Source: Candidatus Gastranaerophilales bacterium (GTDB lineage: Bacteria > Cyanobacteriota > Vampirovibrionia > Gastranaerophilales > Gastranaerophilaceae). Taken from it: DNA of 64,000 nt. Shown here piece after piece: positions 27,576-35,766 of this stretch. Position numbers and translations under genes: made by a program. The stretch's first letter is position 1. Each line of letters begins with the position of its first letter. The notes under the pieces were generated by a model that worked only from the letters and a program-made list of their open reading frames with translations, made no database searches and was not told the origin of the DNA. The stretch is taken from positions 317,298 to 381,297 of the forward strand of contig JAQUVW010000002.1 in the NCBI GenBank assembly GCA_028693235.1, in the 5' to 3' direction.

Positions 27576-27581
27576 ATTATA
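27576..27581 (-). promoter_or_regulatory. Extended -10 box, 6 bases before the mutS2 ATG
   Basis: TGCTATAAT on the minus strand with the TATAAT at 27576-27581; transcription would begin at or next to the start codon. No convincing -35 hexamer at 16-18 bases. Confidence 0.5.
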
Positions 27582-27629
27582 GCAAGAACAGTAAAATTCG
27601 TGTTGAGGTTGTCGATGTTGCCACAAGTT

Positions 27630-27657
27630 AAAGGCGGCCTATGTGAGACCGCCTTTT
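27630..27657 (-). terminator. Hairpin terminator of the Hsp20-like gene
   Basis: AAAGGCGG (27630-27637) pairs with CCGCCTTT (27650-27657, preceded by C27649). On the minus strand it lies 18 bases after the stop of the Hsp20-like gene and before the mutS2 promoter. The T run is short. Confidence 0.6.
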
Positions 27658-27674
27658 GGTTTAGATTATAGTCA

Positions 27675-28217
27675 TTAGTCTTCAATCGGAAGAGTAATAA
27701 TATATTTGTTATGTTTTATTTCTTTTGTTACGTCGTGTACATTAATTTTTTGTGGGAGAGAAAAGTTTTGCATAAAAGAAATATCTTTTTCTCTATGATG
27801 TTTTTTTGTGTCAGAATTTCCTGATATTTTGACAGAATTTTCATTAATATTTAATTTTATATTGTTTGGATTGTTATTGAATGGTTTCAGGTCGATTATG
27901 ATTTTGTAAGCATCGCCGTCTTTCATAGATTCTACTTGAACAGGATTTTGTGCGAAGGGGTTAATCGGCATAGAAAAATCTGTTATGTCACGCATCATTC
28001 GTTCTTGTTGGTTTATAGCTTGTTGAATTTGTCTATCCGGCATAGTTGGTGGTAATTGTGGATACATGTAACGATGCATTGTGTTGTCGGCAACAAAATA
28101 AACAGCCAAAAATGCTCCAAAAAATGCAGCGAGCGTTATTACTAAATATTTTAGCCAGCAAGTCGGTGTGTGGCATTCTTTTTTGTGTTCGTGTTCGTTA
28201 TTGAAATTTTCTTCCAT
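27675..28217 (-). CDS. Membrane-anchored Hsp20/alpha-crystallin-like protein
   Basis: A 180-residue protein: a polar His/Glu-rich N-terminus of about 20 residues, one membrane helix (about 24-45), a linker, then an 85-residue beta-rich domain. The domain follows the small heat-shock pattern: DAYKIIIDLKPF, NIKLNINENSVKISG, FMQNFSLPQKIN and KYIITLPIED. The C-terminal I-x-I oligomerisation motif is absent. Small heat-shock proteins are normally soluble; a membrane tether is unusual and would place the domain outside the inner membrane or along its face. Ribosome site AAGGAG. Monocistronic. Confidence 0.75.
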   Translation of the reverse strand: MEENFNNEHEHKKECHTPTCWLKYLVITLAAFFGAFLAVYFVADNTMHRYMYPQLPPTMPDRQIQQAINQQERMMRDITDFSMPINPFAQNPVQVESMKDGDAYKIIIDLKPFNNNPNNIKLNINENSVKISGNSDTKKHHREKDISFMQNFSLPQKINVHDVTKEIKHNKYIITLPIED

Positions 28218-28303
28218 TTCAAATCTCCTTTTCTTTTTTATGATAATGATTTTCTAACATCTGTCAATCATTTTCAATTATACCGGTGGGTAATCCGAAT
28301 GGG

Positions 28304-29665
28304 TTATAGTGCAAGTTTTTGTTTCAATCTTTCGCCGCTCATGAATCTGATTTTTCCGAAAATATCTCTTTCTTGCCATGGTCTGTCGTGTAAACCTCCA
28401 ATAGACCATAGTATTCCAGTATAACCATTTGAGTCTTTACCGTCGAGAGAATATTTGTCATTCAGGTATATCGCTGTTTCAAGGGCATCTTGAGGAGTTT
28501 TGCTCCATTCGAGAATTTTTTTTGCCCAATACATTCTTAAATATGGATGAATTTTCCCCTCTGATAATAATGATTTTTGTATGTTATTCCAAAGAGTTTC
28601 GTGTGTTTTAGCTTCTTCAAATTCATTTTGTTTGTATATGTAAGGTCTAAAATCGTCTTTATGTTTATTTAGTGAGAGTGCAGCCCAGTTTGGAATTGAA
28701 GAAAAATCTTTGTAAGAATTTGCATATAAGCAGAAATTGTCTGCCAATTCCTGACGCACAATCAATTCTTCTAAAAAAGCTTCTTTGTTAATTTTCAAAG
28801 AATTTGCTTTGATTATTTCAAGAGCAACTCGCCGTGGAGCAATGTGCCCAAAATGCAAAAATGGAGATAATCCAGAGGTCGACTCTTTCTGTGGAAAATT
28901 TCTATATTCATCATACTGACATAGATTTTGCTCTATAAAATATTGTAGGGTCGCTTGAGCATTGTGGCTTCCACCTTTTATTTTGCTAATAGACGGGGTC
29001 TTTATGATGGTGGGTGATTTTTGGCTATAAAAATCGAAATCGATATCGGGTTTGAAATCAAAAGGATGGACAATCAAATTTTTATATTCATTCAAATAAT
29101 GAGTAATATTTCTATTTACTTTTACTCTAAAAGATGCTGCGGAATATTCTTGTTTATCAGAAATTATTTTTGCAGGAAGCACATTGTGTCCATCAACTTC
29201 AAATATTGGGTAATCAAGGTTTTTACAGAGATAATTGATGGTTTTATTTGCTTCAATTAACGGTGAAAAATCCGTGATTACAGCTCCTGCGTCAAGTCTT
29301 TTAACGATATCAACCAAGTCATTTTTATTCGATACTAAATTAAAAAAACCTATGTTATAAGCATCTAAGCCGTTTTTTAAATCAATAAGTCCTTCTTTGC
29401 AAAAATCAAATTGTCTTGATGAAATCCCCTCATTAATATCTGAAAAATTTATAACTAATATCGGTGCAGAAATCTCAAGAGCTAACTCTTGAGCGAAAAG
29501 CAGTGCGTCATTGTCTTTATACCTAGATTCACGCTGCATGACATAAATGATAACGCCTGATTTTATAGGAATGTTATTAAGCTTTTGAATTCTATCTCTA
29601 TTGACTTTTTTTTCGGTATCAATATTGCCGAGAAAATTCAAAATTTGGTATTTTTTAGCAAGCAC
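28304..29665 (-). CDS. Class II deoxyribodipyrimidine (CPD) photolyase
   Basis: A 453-residue flavoprotein that repairs UV-induced cyclobutane dimers with blue light. The class II hallmark blocks are present: GVIIYVMQRESRYKDNDAL at the N-terminus, SGLSPFLHFGHIAPRRV, EELIVRQELADNFC, KIHPYLRMYWAKKILEW and TGILWSIGGLHDRPW. Start is GTG at 29665 with AGGGA 7 bases upstream, inside the end of the DUF378 gene (11-base overlap). Class II enzymes are patchily distributed and often transferred. A photolyase is unexpected if the organism lives in the dark gut. Confidence 0.92.
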   Translation of the reverse strand: MLAKKYQILNFLGNIDTEKKVNRDRIQKLNNIPIKSGVIIYVMQRESRYKDNDALLFAQELALEISAPILVINFSDINEGISSRQFDFCKEGLIDLKNGLDAYNIGFFNLVSNKNDLVDIVKRLDAGAVITDFSPLIEANKTINYLCKNLDYPIFEVDGHNVLPAKIISDKQEYSAASFRVKVNRNITHYLNEYKNLIVHPFDFKPDIDFDFYSQKSPTIIKTPSISKIKGGSHNAQATLQYFIEQNLCQYDEYRNFPQKESTSGLSPFLHFGHIAPRRVALEIIKANSLKINKEAFLEELIVRQELADNFCLYANSYKDFSSIPNWAALSLNKHKDDFRPYIYKQNEFEEAKTHETLWNNIQKSLLSEGKIHPYLRMYWAKKILEWSKTPQDALETAIYLNDKYSLDGKDSNGYTGILWSIGGLHDRPWQERDIFGKIRFMSGERLKQKLAL

Positions 29666-29867
29666 GTTTGTTCCCTATGTTACAACTGACGGTCATAACG
29701 GCAGATACTATTGCTCCTATTGCGAAAGTAAAATACACAGCTTGCGTCATTTGAGTACCTTTGCCGAACATAAATATAACCATGTCGAAATTGAAGCCCG
29801 CTATCAGTCCCCAGTTTAGAGCTCCCAAGATTGCCAGAATATAAGCTGTTTCCTTTAAAATATTCAT
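29655..29867 (-). CDS. DUF378 small membrane protein
   Basis: A 70-residue protein with two membrane helices; the ILGALNWGLIAGFNFDMV block is the signature of the DUF378 family, whose function is unknown. Ribosome site GGAG 5 bases before the ATG. Its 3' end overlaps the photolyase start by 11 bases, so the two are co-transcribed. Confidence 0.85.
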   Translation of the reverse strand: MNILKETAYILAILGALNWGLIAGFNFDMVIFMFGKGTQMTQAVYFTFAIGAIVSAVMTVSCNIGNKRAC

Positions 29868-29887
29868 TTTTTCTCCATTATTCAGCC

Positions 29888-30196
29888 TTAATTATTAATG
29901 CAATTATTGAGGTAATCAATTACGTTAAGCTTGTTTTCATATAAAAATTTAACGAAATTTAAGTAATTAACATTGTATGAAGAAACTATTATATTTATCT
30001 CAAAACCGTCAGAACAAAACGGCTCGTAATCGTAAATTACATAGCTGTTATATTTGCTTTTCCATTCTTTTTTTTCAATTTGGCAGTTATTTTCAATGGC
30101 GGTTTCTTCTAGCCAACCTAAGAGTTCTTTTGAGATATTCTTGAATTCAAGCTGCTTTCTTTGATTGGATTCATTGGTATATTTTTCAACTAACAT
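29888..30196 (-). CDS. Hypothetical protein, 102 residues
   Basis: A soluble, charged protein with no family recognised; the sequence alternates helix and strand (KNISKELLGWLEETAIENNC, then FEINIIVSSYNVNYLNFVKFLYEN). It has a strong AGGGAGGT ribosome site, which supports it as a real gene, and lies 20 bases upstream of DUF378 in the same direction. A long structured leader (30197-30400) precedes it. Confidence 0.65.
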   Translation of the reverse strand: MLVEKYTNESNQRKQLEFKNISKELLGWLEETAIENNCQIEKKEWKSKYNSYVIYDYEPFCSDGFEINIIVSSYNVNYLNFVKFLYENKLNVIDYLNNCINN

Positions 30197-30611
30197 CTCT
30201 TACCTCCCTAAGTAAGCGTGACGCTGTTCTTGGTAAACTGCGTCACCCCTTGAGTCTTGACTTATAAAGAGCCCTAAGGCACTTTAAATAGCAAAATTCA
30301 GAAAAACTGTTTTCTGCTTTGACGTGAAATGATGCCTGTATTCGTTTCTACGCCAGAATATATATAAGTTTATACCTATTTTTTATCCTTTAAAATATCC
30401 CAATGTATATTAGCCCCTTTAGAAAAAAGGACTATATTTTTAGAATTATAGGGAATAGACAAAATATAAAATCTTGATTTTAAAGGGTTTGAGGTAGGAT
30501 ATAAAGATTTTATAAAAAAAACAGAAATTTGAAAAATTTAGTTTATACTAATAATGTGAAAAGAGAAGACTATCTGGTTAAGTCTTTAGGCATAAAGTAA
30601 AAGAGGAAAAA
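30197..30611. other. Long divergent intergenic region with hairpins
   Basis: 415 bases without a gene. It contains GTGACGC-T-GTT (30218-30228) pairing with AAC-T-GCGTCAC (30236-30246), and a perfect 7-bp hairpin CAGAAAA (30299-30305) with TTTTCTG (30310-30316). On the minus strand these would lie in the 5' leader of the 102-residue hypothetical gene. The half nearest 30612 is very AT-rich and presumably holds the promoter of the HEAT-like gene. A structured RNA is possible but I match none. Confidence 0.45.
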
Positions 30612-30899
30612 ATGACAGATAATAACGTAATAACAATTTTATCAAAATTAGAAAATGCAGATAATAAAAGTAAAAACGAATTAGAAAATGCTCTTGTAAA
30701 CATCGGGGAAGCTGCAGTTCCTCAACTAATTAATGAACTTCAAGTCGTTAAAGGTACTGTTAGAGGCGTTGTCGCTATGACTTTGATTAGAATCGGAGAA
30801 TCTTCTGTTAATTATTTGGAAAAAGCTGCTAAAGTTAACAAAGACTTTGAATGGATTGCTAAATATTTAATCACAGAAATTAAAGGCGTTGCTGCTTAG
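30612..30899 (+). CDS. Small HEAT-repeat-like protein
   Basis: A 95-residue all-helical protein: pairs of helices reading LENALVNIGEAAVPQLINEL and VRGVVAMTLIRIGESSVNYLEKAA fit two HEAT repeats, as found in bilin-lyase-like and scaffold proteins. No signal or membrane segment. Ribosome site AGAGG 8 bases before the ATG. It stands alone with its own strong terminator, suggesting a small abundant binding protein. Partner unknown. Confidence 0.7.
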   Translation: MTDNNVITILSKLENADNKSKNELENALVNIGEAAVPQLINELQVVKGTVRGVVAMTLIRIGESSVNYLEKAAKVNKDFEWIAKYLITEIKGVAA

Positions 30900-30932
30900 T
30901 TTAATATAAACCTTTACTGAATATATATTGCG

Positions 30933-30959
30933 AAAAAAGAACCTTTAAGGTTCTTTTTT
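30933..30959 (+). terminator. Intrinsic terminator of the HEAT-like gene
   Basis: Perfect 11-bp stem (30933-30943 with 30949-30959) with a 5-base loop, A run on one side and T run on the other; can act in both directions. Confidence 0.95.
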
Positions 30960-31111
30960 ACTAGCAAAAATTATATTTATGGACTTTTATATAAATATAA
31001 TTTTCTTCCAATATTTTATATATTTAGTATTGTAATATAAAACTTAACACAACTTGACTTTAGGGATATTAGATATATATCATGTTGTTAGGAAACAGTT
31101 AGAGAGGTCAA

Positions 31112-31684
31112 ATGAAAAACTCAACACTAAATAGGTCTACACTATCTCCCGAGAAAATGCATGTTTTGGCGGAATTGAGAGCAGCTCAACGTAAACAAGC
31201 TCAAGACGGTACTCCGGGAATATATAAAAGACCAAGTAAACAAAAAGAATTAGATATACTTTGGCAAAGTTTTAAGTTAAATCAAAAAGAAGAAAAGTCA
31301 CCGGGTATTTATCTTTTAGCAGGCTTTATTGCAGGTGCTTTATGTATGTTTCTCATGACAGCAGCTCTTAGTATCAGTGCTGACAATTCTGACAATTTGT
31401 CTAATGATTCTATTGCAACTCCAAAAGTTGAAAAAAGACTTGTTAAAAAACAAAAAGCTTCTAAATTAGCTATTGTTCCACCTGATAAACCAGCTGAAGA
31501 AACTGCTGTGGCTTCTTCAAGTGAACAATATACGGTTCAAAACGGTGATACTTTGGAAAGTATTATCATTAGATTCTATGGTAAATATGACCCGTCAAAG
31601 GTTGAAAAAATTAAACACGCAAATGGATTAGCTAATCCAAATGCTATTTCAATTGGTCAAAAGTTAACTATTCCAATGGATTAA
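31112..31684 (+). CDS. Single-pass membrane protein with C-terminal LysM domain
   Basis: A 190-residue protein: about 68 polar cytoplasmic residues, one membrane helix (about 69-90), a Lys/Ser/Pro-rich linker, then a LysM domain (about 138-188) with YTVQNGDTLESIIIRFYG and the closing GQKLTIP. The topology puts LysM in the periplasm, where it would bind peptidoglycan. Ribosome site AGAGGT. Monocistronic with a terminator shared with the convergent small gene. Confidence 0.88.
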   Translation: MKNSTLNRSTLSPEKMHVLAELRAAQRKQAQDGTPGIYKRPSKQKELDILWQSFKLNQKEEKSPGIYLLAGFIAGALCMFLMTAALSISADNSDNLSNDSIATPKVEKRLVKKQKASKLAIVPPDKPAEETAVASSSEQYTVQNGDTLESIIIRFYGKYDPSKVEKIKHANGLANPNAISIGQKLTIPMD

Positions 31685-31704
31685 TAATCAATTTCAATTA
31701 AAAT

Positions 31705-31736
31705 AAAAAGCCTCAAGTTCTTCTTGAGGCTTTTTT
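31705..31736. terminator. Bidirectional terminator
   Basis: GCCTCAAG (31710-31717) with CTTGAGGC (31723-31730), flanked by AAAAA and TTTTTT, sitting between the convergent LysM gene and the 72-residue gene. Confidence 0.95.
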
Positions 31737-31953
31737 ATTCTCCAAATGGTTCAATTCGGTTTATCTGCGGGTATGCCGATTGCGTATTATAGATAACAAA
31801 ATCATTCTTTCTTGAAGCATATTTTTTTTGATAAGCTCTATTTTTTATTTTTTCATATGAACACGATGTCGCCACCGTATCTTTAATAAAATCAACAAAG
31901 ATACGTTGTTTAGAATTTAGTTCAAAATCATTCAAATCTTTTACAATATACAT
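31735..31953 (-). CDS. Hypothetical protein, 72 residues
   Basis: A charged, soluble 72-residue protein with no family recognised. Its stop codon abuts the shared bidirectional terminator, which supports a real transcript. There is no ribosome site; instead TAAAAT lies 6 bases before the ATG and a small hairpin (CTACT/AGTAG) sits right at the start, so it may be leaderless. Moderate confidence only. Confidence 0.5.
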   Translation of the reverse strand: MYIVKDLNDFELNSKQRIFVDFIKDTVATSCSYEKIKNRAYQKKYASRKNDFVIYNTQSAYPQINRIEPFGE

Positions 31954-32024
31954 ACTACTATTTTAGTAGATTTTTGAATAAAAAGCTTTATTTTATACTT
32001 TAGTATGAACTTTTGTGACGTCTT

Positions 32025-32558
32025 TTATTTTTTTAAAAAAGAAAGCATCTTGTCTGCGTATTGTTTTTCTTTTATTAGCGTATAGCCATCAGGGTCTATA
32101 GCTTTAGTTGACGGGTGCTCAAGGATGATTATGCCGTCAAGATTGAGGCAATCATTTTCGCTTATTGTTTTTAAGGATTTTTGATATAAATCTGAATTAT
32201 AAGGAGGATCGATAAATATAACGTCGTAGGATTTGTTTATTTTTTTTAACAATTTGATGGAATCGCCAAAAAATAAATTATCGGTAAGTTTTAGCGACTT
32301 AAAATTATCTTTTATTAATAATGCTGTTTTTCTATCTTTTTCAAAGGTATAAACAGGAGAGAATCCTCTTGAAATTGCTTCAAAAGACATGATGCCGCTG
32401 CCTGCAAACATATCCAAAAAGCTTGATTGGTCAAATTCTATAAGTCCTGACAAGGCGTTGAAAAGACCTTGCCTTGTTTTAGAAAGAGTCGGTTTTATGT
32501 TTTCATATTCTTCGGTCTTTATTTTTCTTGAATTTAAAAATCCACCTGTAATTTGCAT
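32025..32558 (-). CDS. rsmD: 16S rRNA (guanine966-N2)-methyltransferase RsmD
   Basis: A 177-residue SAM-dependent rRNA methyltransferase acting on assembled 30S particles. It has GGFLNSRKI at the N-terminus, motif I LDMFAGSGIMSFEA and the catalytic IDPPYNSDLY (NPPY-like). Length is typical. It is the last gene of a run starting at gmk; spacing to the upstream exported-protein gene is 6 bases. Confidence 0.94.
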   Translation of the reverse strand: MQITGGFLNSRKIKTEEYENIKPTLSKTRQGLFNALSGLIEFDQSSFLDMFAGSGIMSFEAISRGFSPVYTFEKDRKTALLIKDNFKSLKLTDNLFFGDSIKLLKKINKSYDVIFIDPPYNSDLYQKSLKTISENDCLNLDGIIILEHPSTKAIDPDGYTLIKEKQYADKMLSFLKK

Positions 32559-32564
32559 TTTGGC

Positions 32565-33131
32565 TTATAGCTCCACTGTAAGTTCTTTGCCCATTACGTT
32601 GTTCCAACGGTAATAGCTGTAATAAATTCTGACGAGCCTTATTATGTTGTACCAGTTAGGATAAACATTGTGGAAGTACATTGGATTTTTGTTTATATAG
32701 TGCATTGTTATAATGCCTTCATAACCTTGTGCCGCACGAACGATTTCGCATTGAGAAGCACTCGCACTGCACCAAGTGGCGATGGAGTCTGCGGGGTCAT
32801 CTTTAAGCTTTTTATATTGCATATCTTTGTATTTCAAATGGGCTTGATTTAGGTGGTATTGTAGGGTTGTATCGGCACCTGCTTTTTGATTGTTTCGCCA
32901 TTTGTAAGAGTGAAAAATGACCGTTTCATTGAAATTCTGTTGAGTTTGACCTGATGGTACGTATTGAACAATAGTTTCTTTACCTTGTTGTTTGTAAAAA
33001 ACTTTATGCCAGCCGTCATTAGGAAAATCAATAATAACCGTTTCGTAAGCAAAAACCGTGCATTGAATAAAAAAGCACACAAAAATTGATGTTAAAAATA
33101 ATTTATAAAATTTGCCAAATATTTTTTTCAT
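32565..33131 (-). CDS. Exported protein of unknown function
   Basis: A 188-residue protein with a clear signal peptide (MKKIFGKFYKLFLTSIFVC..., cleavage after VFA) and a mature part rich in Tyr and Trp with two cysteines (TWCSASASQC) that may form a disulphide. No known domain. Start at 33131 is preferred to 33140 because an AGG sits just before it; either start overlaps the nif3 gene by about 30 bases. Likely periplasmic. Confidence 0.75.
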   Translation of the reverse strand: MKKIFGKFYKLFLTSIFVCFFIQCTVFAYETVIIDFPNDGWHKVFYKQQGKETIVQYVPSGQTQQNFNETVIFHSYKWRNNQKAGADTTLQYHLNQAHLKYKDMQYKKLKDDPADSIATWCSASASQCEIVRAAQGYEGIITMHYINKNPMYFHNVYPNWYNIIRLVRIYYSYYRWNNVMGKELTVEL

Positions 33132-33840
33132 TTGCCTCAAATATTTCTATATCAACATTTTTGAGTATTTTTTTGAAAATGTCAATTACAATACGTTCGC
33201 TTTCGAAGTGACCAATGTCAATAATTACAAGGTTATCAGCGTTAAGAGCCTCGTGGTATTTTATGTCACCCGTGATATACAAATCTATTTTACTATCATT
33301 TAGGTCAGAAATAAAGCTTCCGCCGGCTCCGCTACACAAAGCGATTGATTTTATGGTTTGCTTTTTCGATGGATTAATCAATTTTATATGTTCAAGATTT
33401 AAGTTTGATTTTATAAGTTTAATTATTGTTTCCAATTTTTCTTCTTTTGGAAGGTCGAATTTTTTAATGAAATCATTGTTGGTTTTGGTTGCTCTAAATC
33501 CTAATTTTGTGGCTAAATAGTCCGTAATTCCGCCTTTTGCAATATCTAAATTTGTATGTGCGGAATATACTTGTATGTTGTTTTTAATAGTTTTTGTGAG
33601 CAATGGGTCAACAATCTTTTTCAGAGGATTAAAAATAATCGGGTGATGAGTTATTATGAGGTCGCAATGGCTTATAATTGCTTGATTTAAGACATCAGGA
33701 GTAAGGGTTAGTGCCAGCATAACACGTTTTGTGAGAGTATTTTTAAGATTAATTTGCCATCCGCTGTTATCCCATTCTTGTGCTGTATCAAGAGGGGCAA
33801 AATCCTCAATAGATTTTATAATGTCACCTGTTTTAGCCAT
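33103..33840 (-). CDS. Nif3-like dinuclear metal protein (YbgI/GCH I type 2 family)
   Basis: A 245-residue NIF3 protein with the metal-binding blocks ITHHPIIF, YSAHTNLD and DIGHFESE, plus CSGAGGSFI and GDIKYHEAL. Family members form ring-shaped hexamers; the biochemical role is not settled, although some are annotated as GTP cyclohydrolase 1 type 2. It overlaps coaBC by 8 bases upstream and the exported-protein gene downstream, so it belongs to the gmk-coaBC operon. Confidence 0.92.
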   Translation of the reverse strand: MAKTGDIIKSIEDFAPLDTAQEWDNSGWQINLKNTLTKRVMLALTLTPDVLNQAIISHCDLIITHHPIIFNPLKKIVDPLLTKTIKNNIQVYSAHTNLDIAKGGITDYLATKLGFRATKTNNDFIKKFDLPKEEKLETIIKLIKSNLNLEHIKLINPSKKQTIKSIALCSGAGGSFISDLNDSKIDLYITGDIKYHEALNADNLVIIDIGHFESERIVIDIFKKILKNVDIEIFEANEKNIWQIL

Positions 33841-35011
33841 ATATTACCTCGATAATTTTTTCAGCGATTATTTTTTTTGAGTTTTTGTCAATGTGGGTTA
33901 TATTTTTTTTCTTATCAATTATATAAACTTCGTTTTCGTCAGAAGAAAATCCTATATCTTTTTGAGATATATCGTTTGCAATTATAAAATCACATTGTTT
34001 TTTGTCAATTTTAGTTTTTGCATTTTCAATCAAATTTTCACTTTCGGCACAAAATCCTACGACAAGTTGATTTGGGGTTTTATTTTTAGCCGAGTTCGCA
34101 AGGATATCAGGATTTTGAACCAATTCAAGTATGATTTTTTCATTGTTATCTTTTTTTATTTTGTTTTGAGCTTCATCTTTGACTTTATAATCAGAGACGG
34201 CGGCAGCCATTATCAAGGAATCAGCTGTTTTCATGGCATTAGACACTTCTTTAAGCATTTTGTCAGCATTTTCAGCTTTGATAACATTGTAAGGTTTATT
34301 TATGTCGAAAGTGCTTATCAGAGTAACTTCCGCACCTTGTTCAAATGCGGAGTCTGCAAGAGCCAGCCCCATTTTGCCTGAACTATAATTTCCGATGTAT
34401 CTTACGGGGTCAATATTTTCTTTTGTGCCACCTGCAGTTATTATGATTTTTTTACCTATGAGCTTTTTTTTTATTGTTAAGATATTTTTAACAGATTCAA
34501 AAATAGTGTCTATATCGGCAAGTCTGCCTTTTCCTTCGGTTCCGCAGGCAAGAAAGCCGGTTTGGGGCTCTATTATCGTTGTGCCGTTAGCTGTCAGTTT
34601 TTTTATATTTTCTTGGATGAAAGTGTTTTCCCACATCCCAGTATTCATACAAGGGGCCAAAATGGTTGTTTTTTTAAATGCACAAAATATTGAAGTCAAA
34701 AGATTGTCACAAATCCCGTTTGCGATTTTGGAGATGGTATTTGCACTGGCTGGGCAAATTAAAAATACGTCAGCTTCCTCCGCAAGGGAGATGTGCTCGG
34801 GTTTAAAGTCTTCGAAGTCATATTGGTTACAGAAGACCTCGTTTTGACTCAAGGATTGAAGAGTTGTTTTAGTTACAAATTTATAGGCGTTTTCTGTGAC
34901 AACAACTTTCACGTTTGCGTTCGCTTTTTTAAACAGTCTTATTAATTCGATTGTTTTATAAGCGGCTATTGCACCTGTTATTCCGATGAGGATGTTTTTT
35001 CCCGTAAGCAT
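33833..35011 (-). CDS. coaBC: Bifunctional phosphopantothenoylcysteine decarboxylase/phosphopantothenate-cysteine ligase
   Basis: A 392-residue bifunctional enzyme for two successive steps of coenzyme A synthesis. The N-terminal flavoprotein decarboxylase (about 1-175) has GITGAIAAYK, ICPASANTISK and the catalytic APCMNTGMW loop; the C-terminal ligase (about 185-392) has ITAGGTKENIDPVR and NYSSGKMG. It overlaps gmk by 1 base and nif3 by 8. The rpoZ gene that often lies between gmk and coaBC is absent. Confidence 0.97.
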   Translation of the reverse strand: MLTGKNILIGITGAIAAYKTIELIRLFKKANANVKVVVTENAYKFVTKTTLQSLSQNEVFCNQYDFEDFKPEHISLAEEADVFLICPASANTISKIANGICDNLLTSIFCAFKKTTILAPCMNTGMWENTFIQENIKKLTANGTTIIEPQTGFLACGTEGKGRLADIDTIFESVKNILTIKKKLIGKKIIITAGGTKENIDPVRYIGNYSSGKMGLALADSAFEQGAEVTLISTFDINKPYNVIKAENADKMLKEVSNAMKTADSLIMAAAVSDYKVKDEAQNKIKKDNNEKIILELVQNPDILANSAKNKTPNQLVVGFCAESENLIENAKTKIDKKQCDFIIANDISQKDIGFSSDENEVYIIDKKKNITHIDKNSKKIIAEKIIEVIYG

Positions 35012-35571
35012 TATGAATTTCTTTCTTTATTATAAATATCTTGCAAGCTGCATAAAGCTTCTTCAAGGTTATCATTAACTATTTTGTAGTCAAATTTTTC
35101 AGATGCTTTGAGTTCTTTTCTGACAAAATCAAGTCTTAATTGAATAGAGGCTTCATCTTCTGTGTGTCTTCCTCTTAAGCGTTGTTCGAGAATTTCAATA
35201 GATGGGGGCAAAATGAATATAGAAATGGCATCTTTGATTTTTTCTTTAACTTGAAAAGCACCTTGTGTGTCGATTTCGAGAATAATATCGTTGCCGTTTT
35301 TCAAAGAATCTTCAACTATTGATTGTTTTGTACCATAGAAGTGCTCGCTAAAGACAGCCCATTCAAGAAATTCATTATTATTGATAGATTTTTTAAAATC
35401 ATCTTCTGAAATATAAAAATAATTAACTCCGTTAGTTTCGCCGGGGCGAGGGGTTCTCGTCGTTGCAGATACGGAGAATTTGACTGTTGGATTTGCGTCC
35501 ATAAATCTTTTGATTAAGGTTCCTTTGCCGACACCGGAGGAACCTGAGATGATAAATAATTTGCCTTGCAT
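35011..35571 (-). CDS. gmk: Guanylate kinase
   Basis: A 186-residue enzyme phosphorylating GMP to GDP. P-loop SGSSGVGKGTL, GMP-binding VSATTRTPRPGE and YFYISEDDF, and LEIDTQGA are all present. Ribosome site AGGA 7 bases before the ATG. First gene of an operon gmk-coaBC-nif3-exported protein-rsmD. Confidence 0.97.
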   Translation of the reverse strand: MQGKLFIISGSSGVGKGTLIKRFMDANPTVKFSVSATTRTPRPGETNGVNYFYISEDDFKKSINNNEFLEWAVFSEHFYGTKQSIVEDSLKNGNDIILEIDTQGAFQVKEKIKDAISIFILPPSIEILEQRLRGRHTEDEASIQLRLDFVRKELKASEKFDYKIVNDNLEEALCSLQDIYNKERNS

Positions 35572-35766
35572 AGATTATTCCTGACTTCTGTTATTATTTT
35601 GACTTTTGTTTGCAAGAAAGTTTTTTACGGTATTTATTCAATTATACAAAAAATAAATCTTATAATCCAGTACAAATAATAAAAAATATTACCCGAAGCG
35701 GAAAATATATAGTGGATAATTGTTCCAATATATGATAAAATTCAAGCAAGAGTAAAGATTTAGGTT

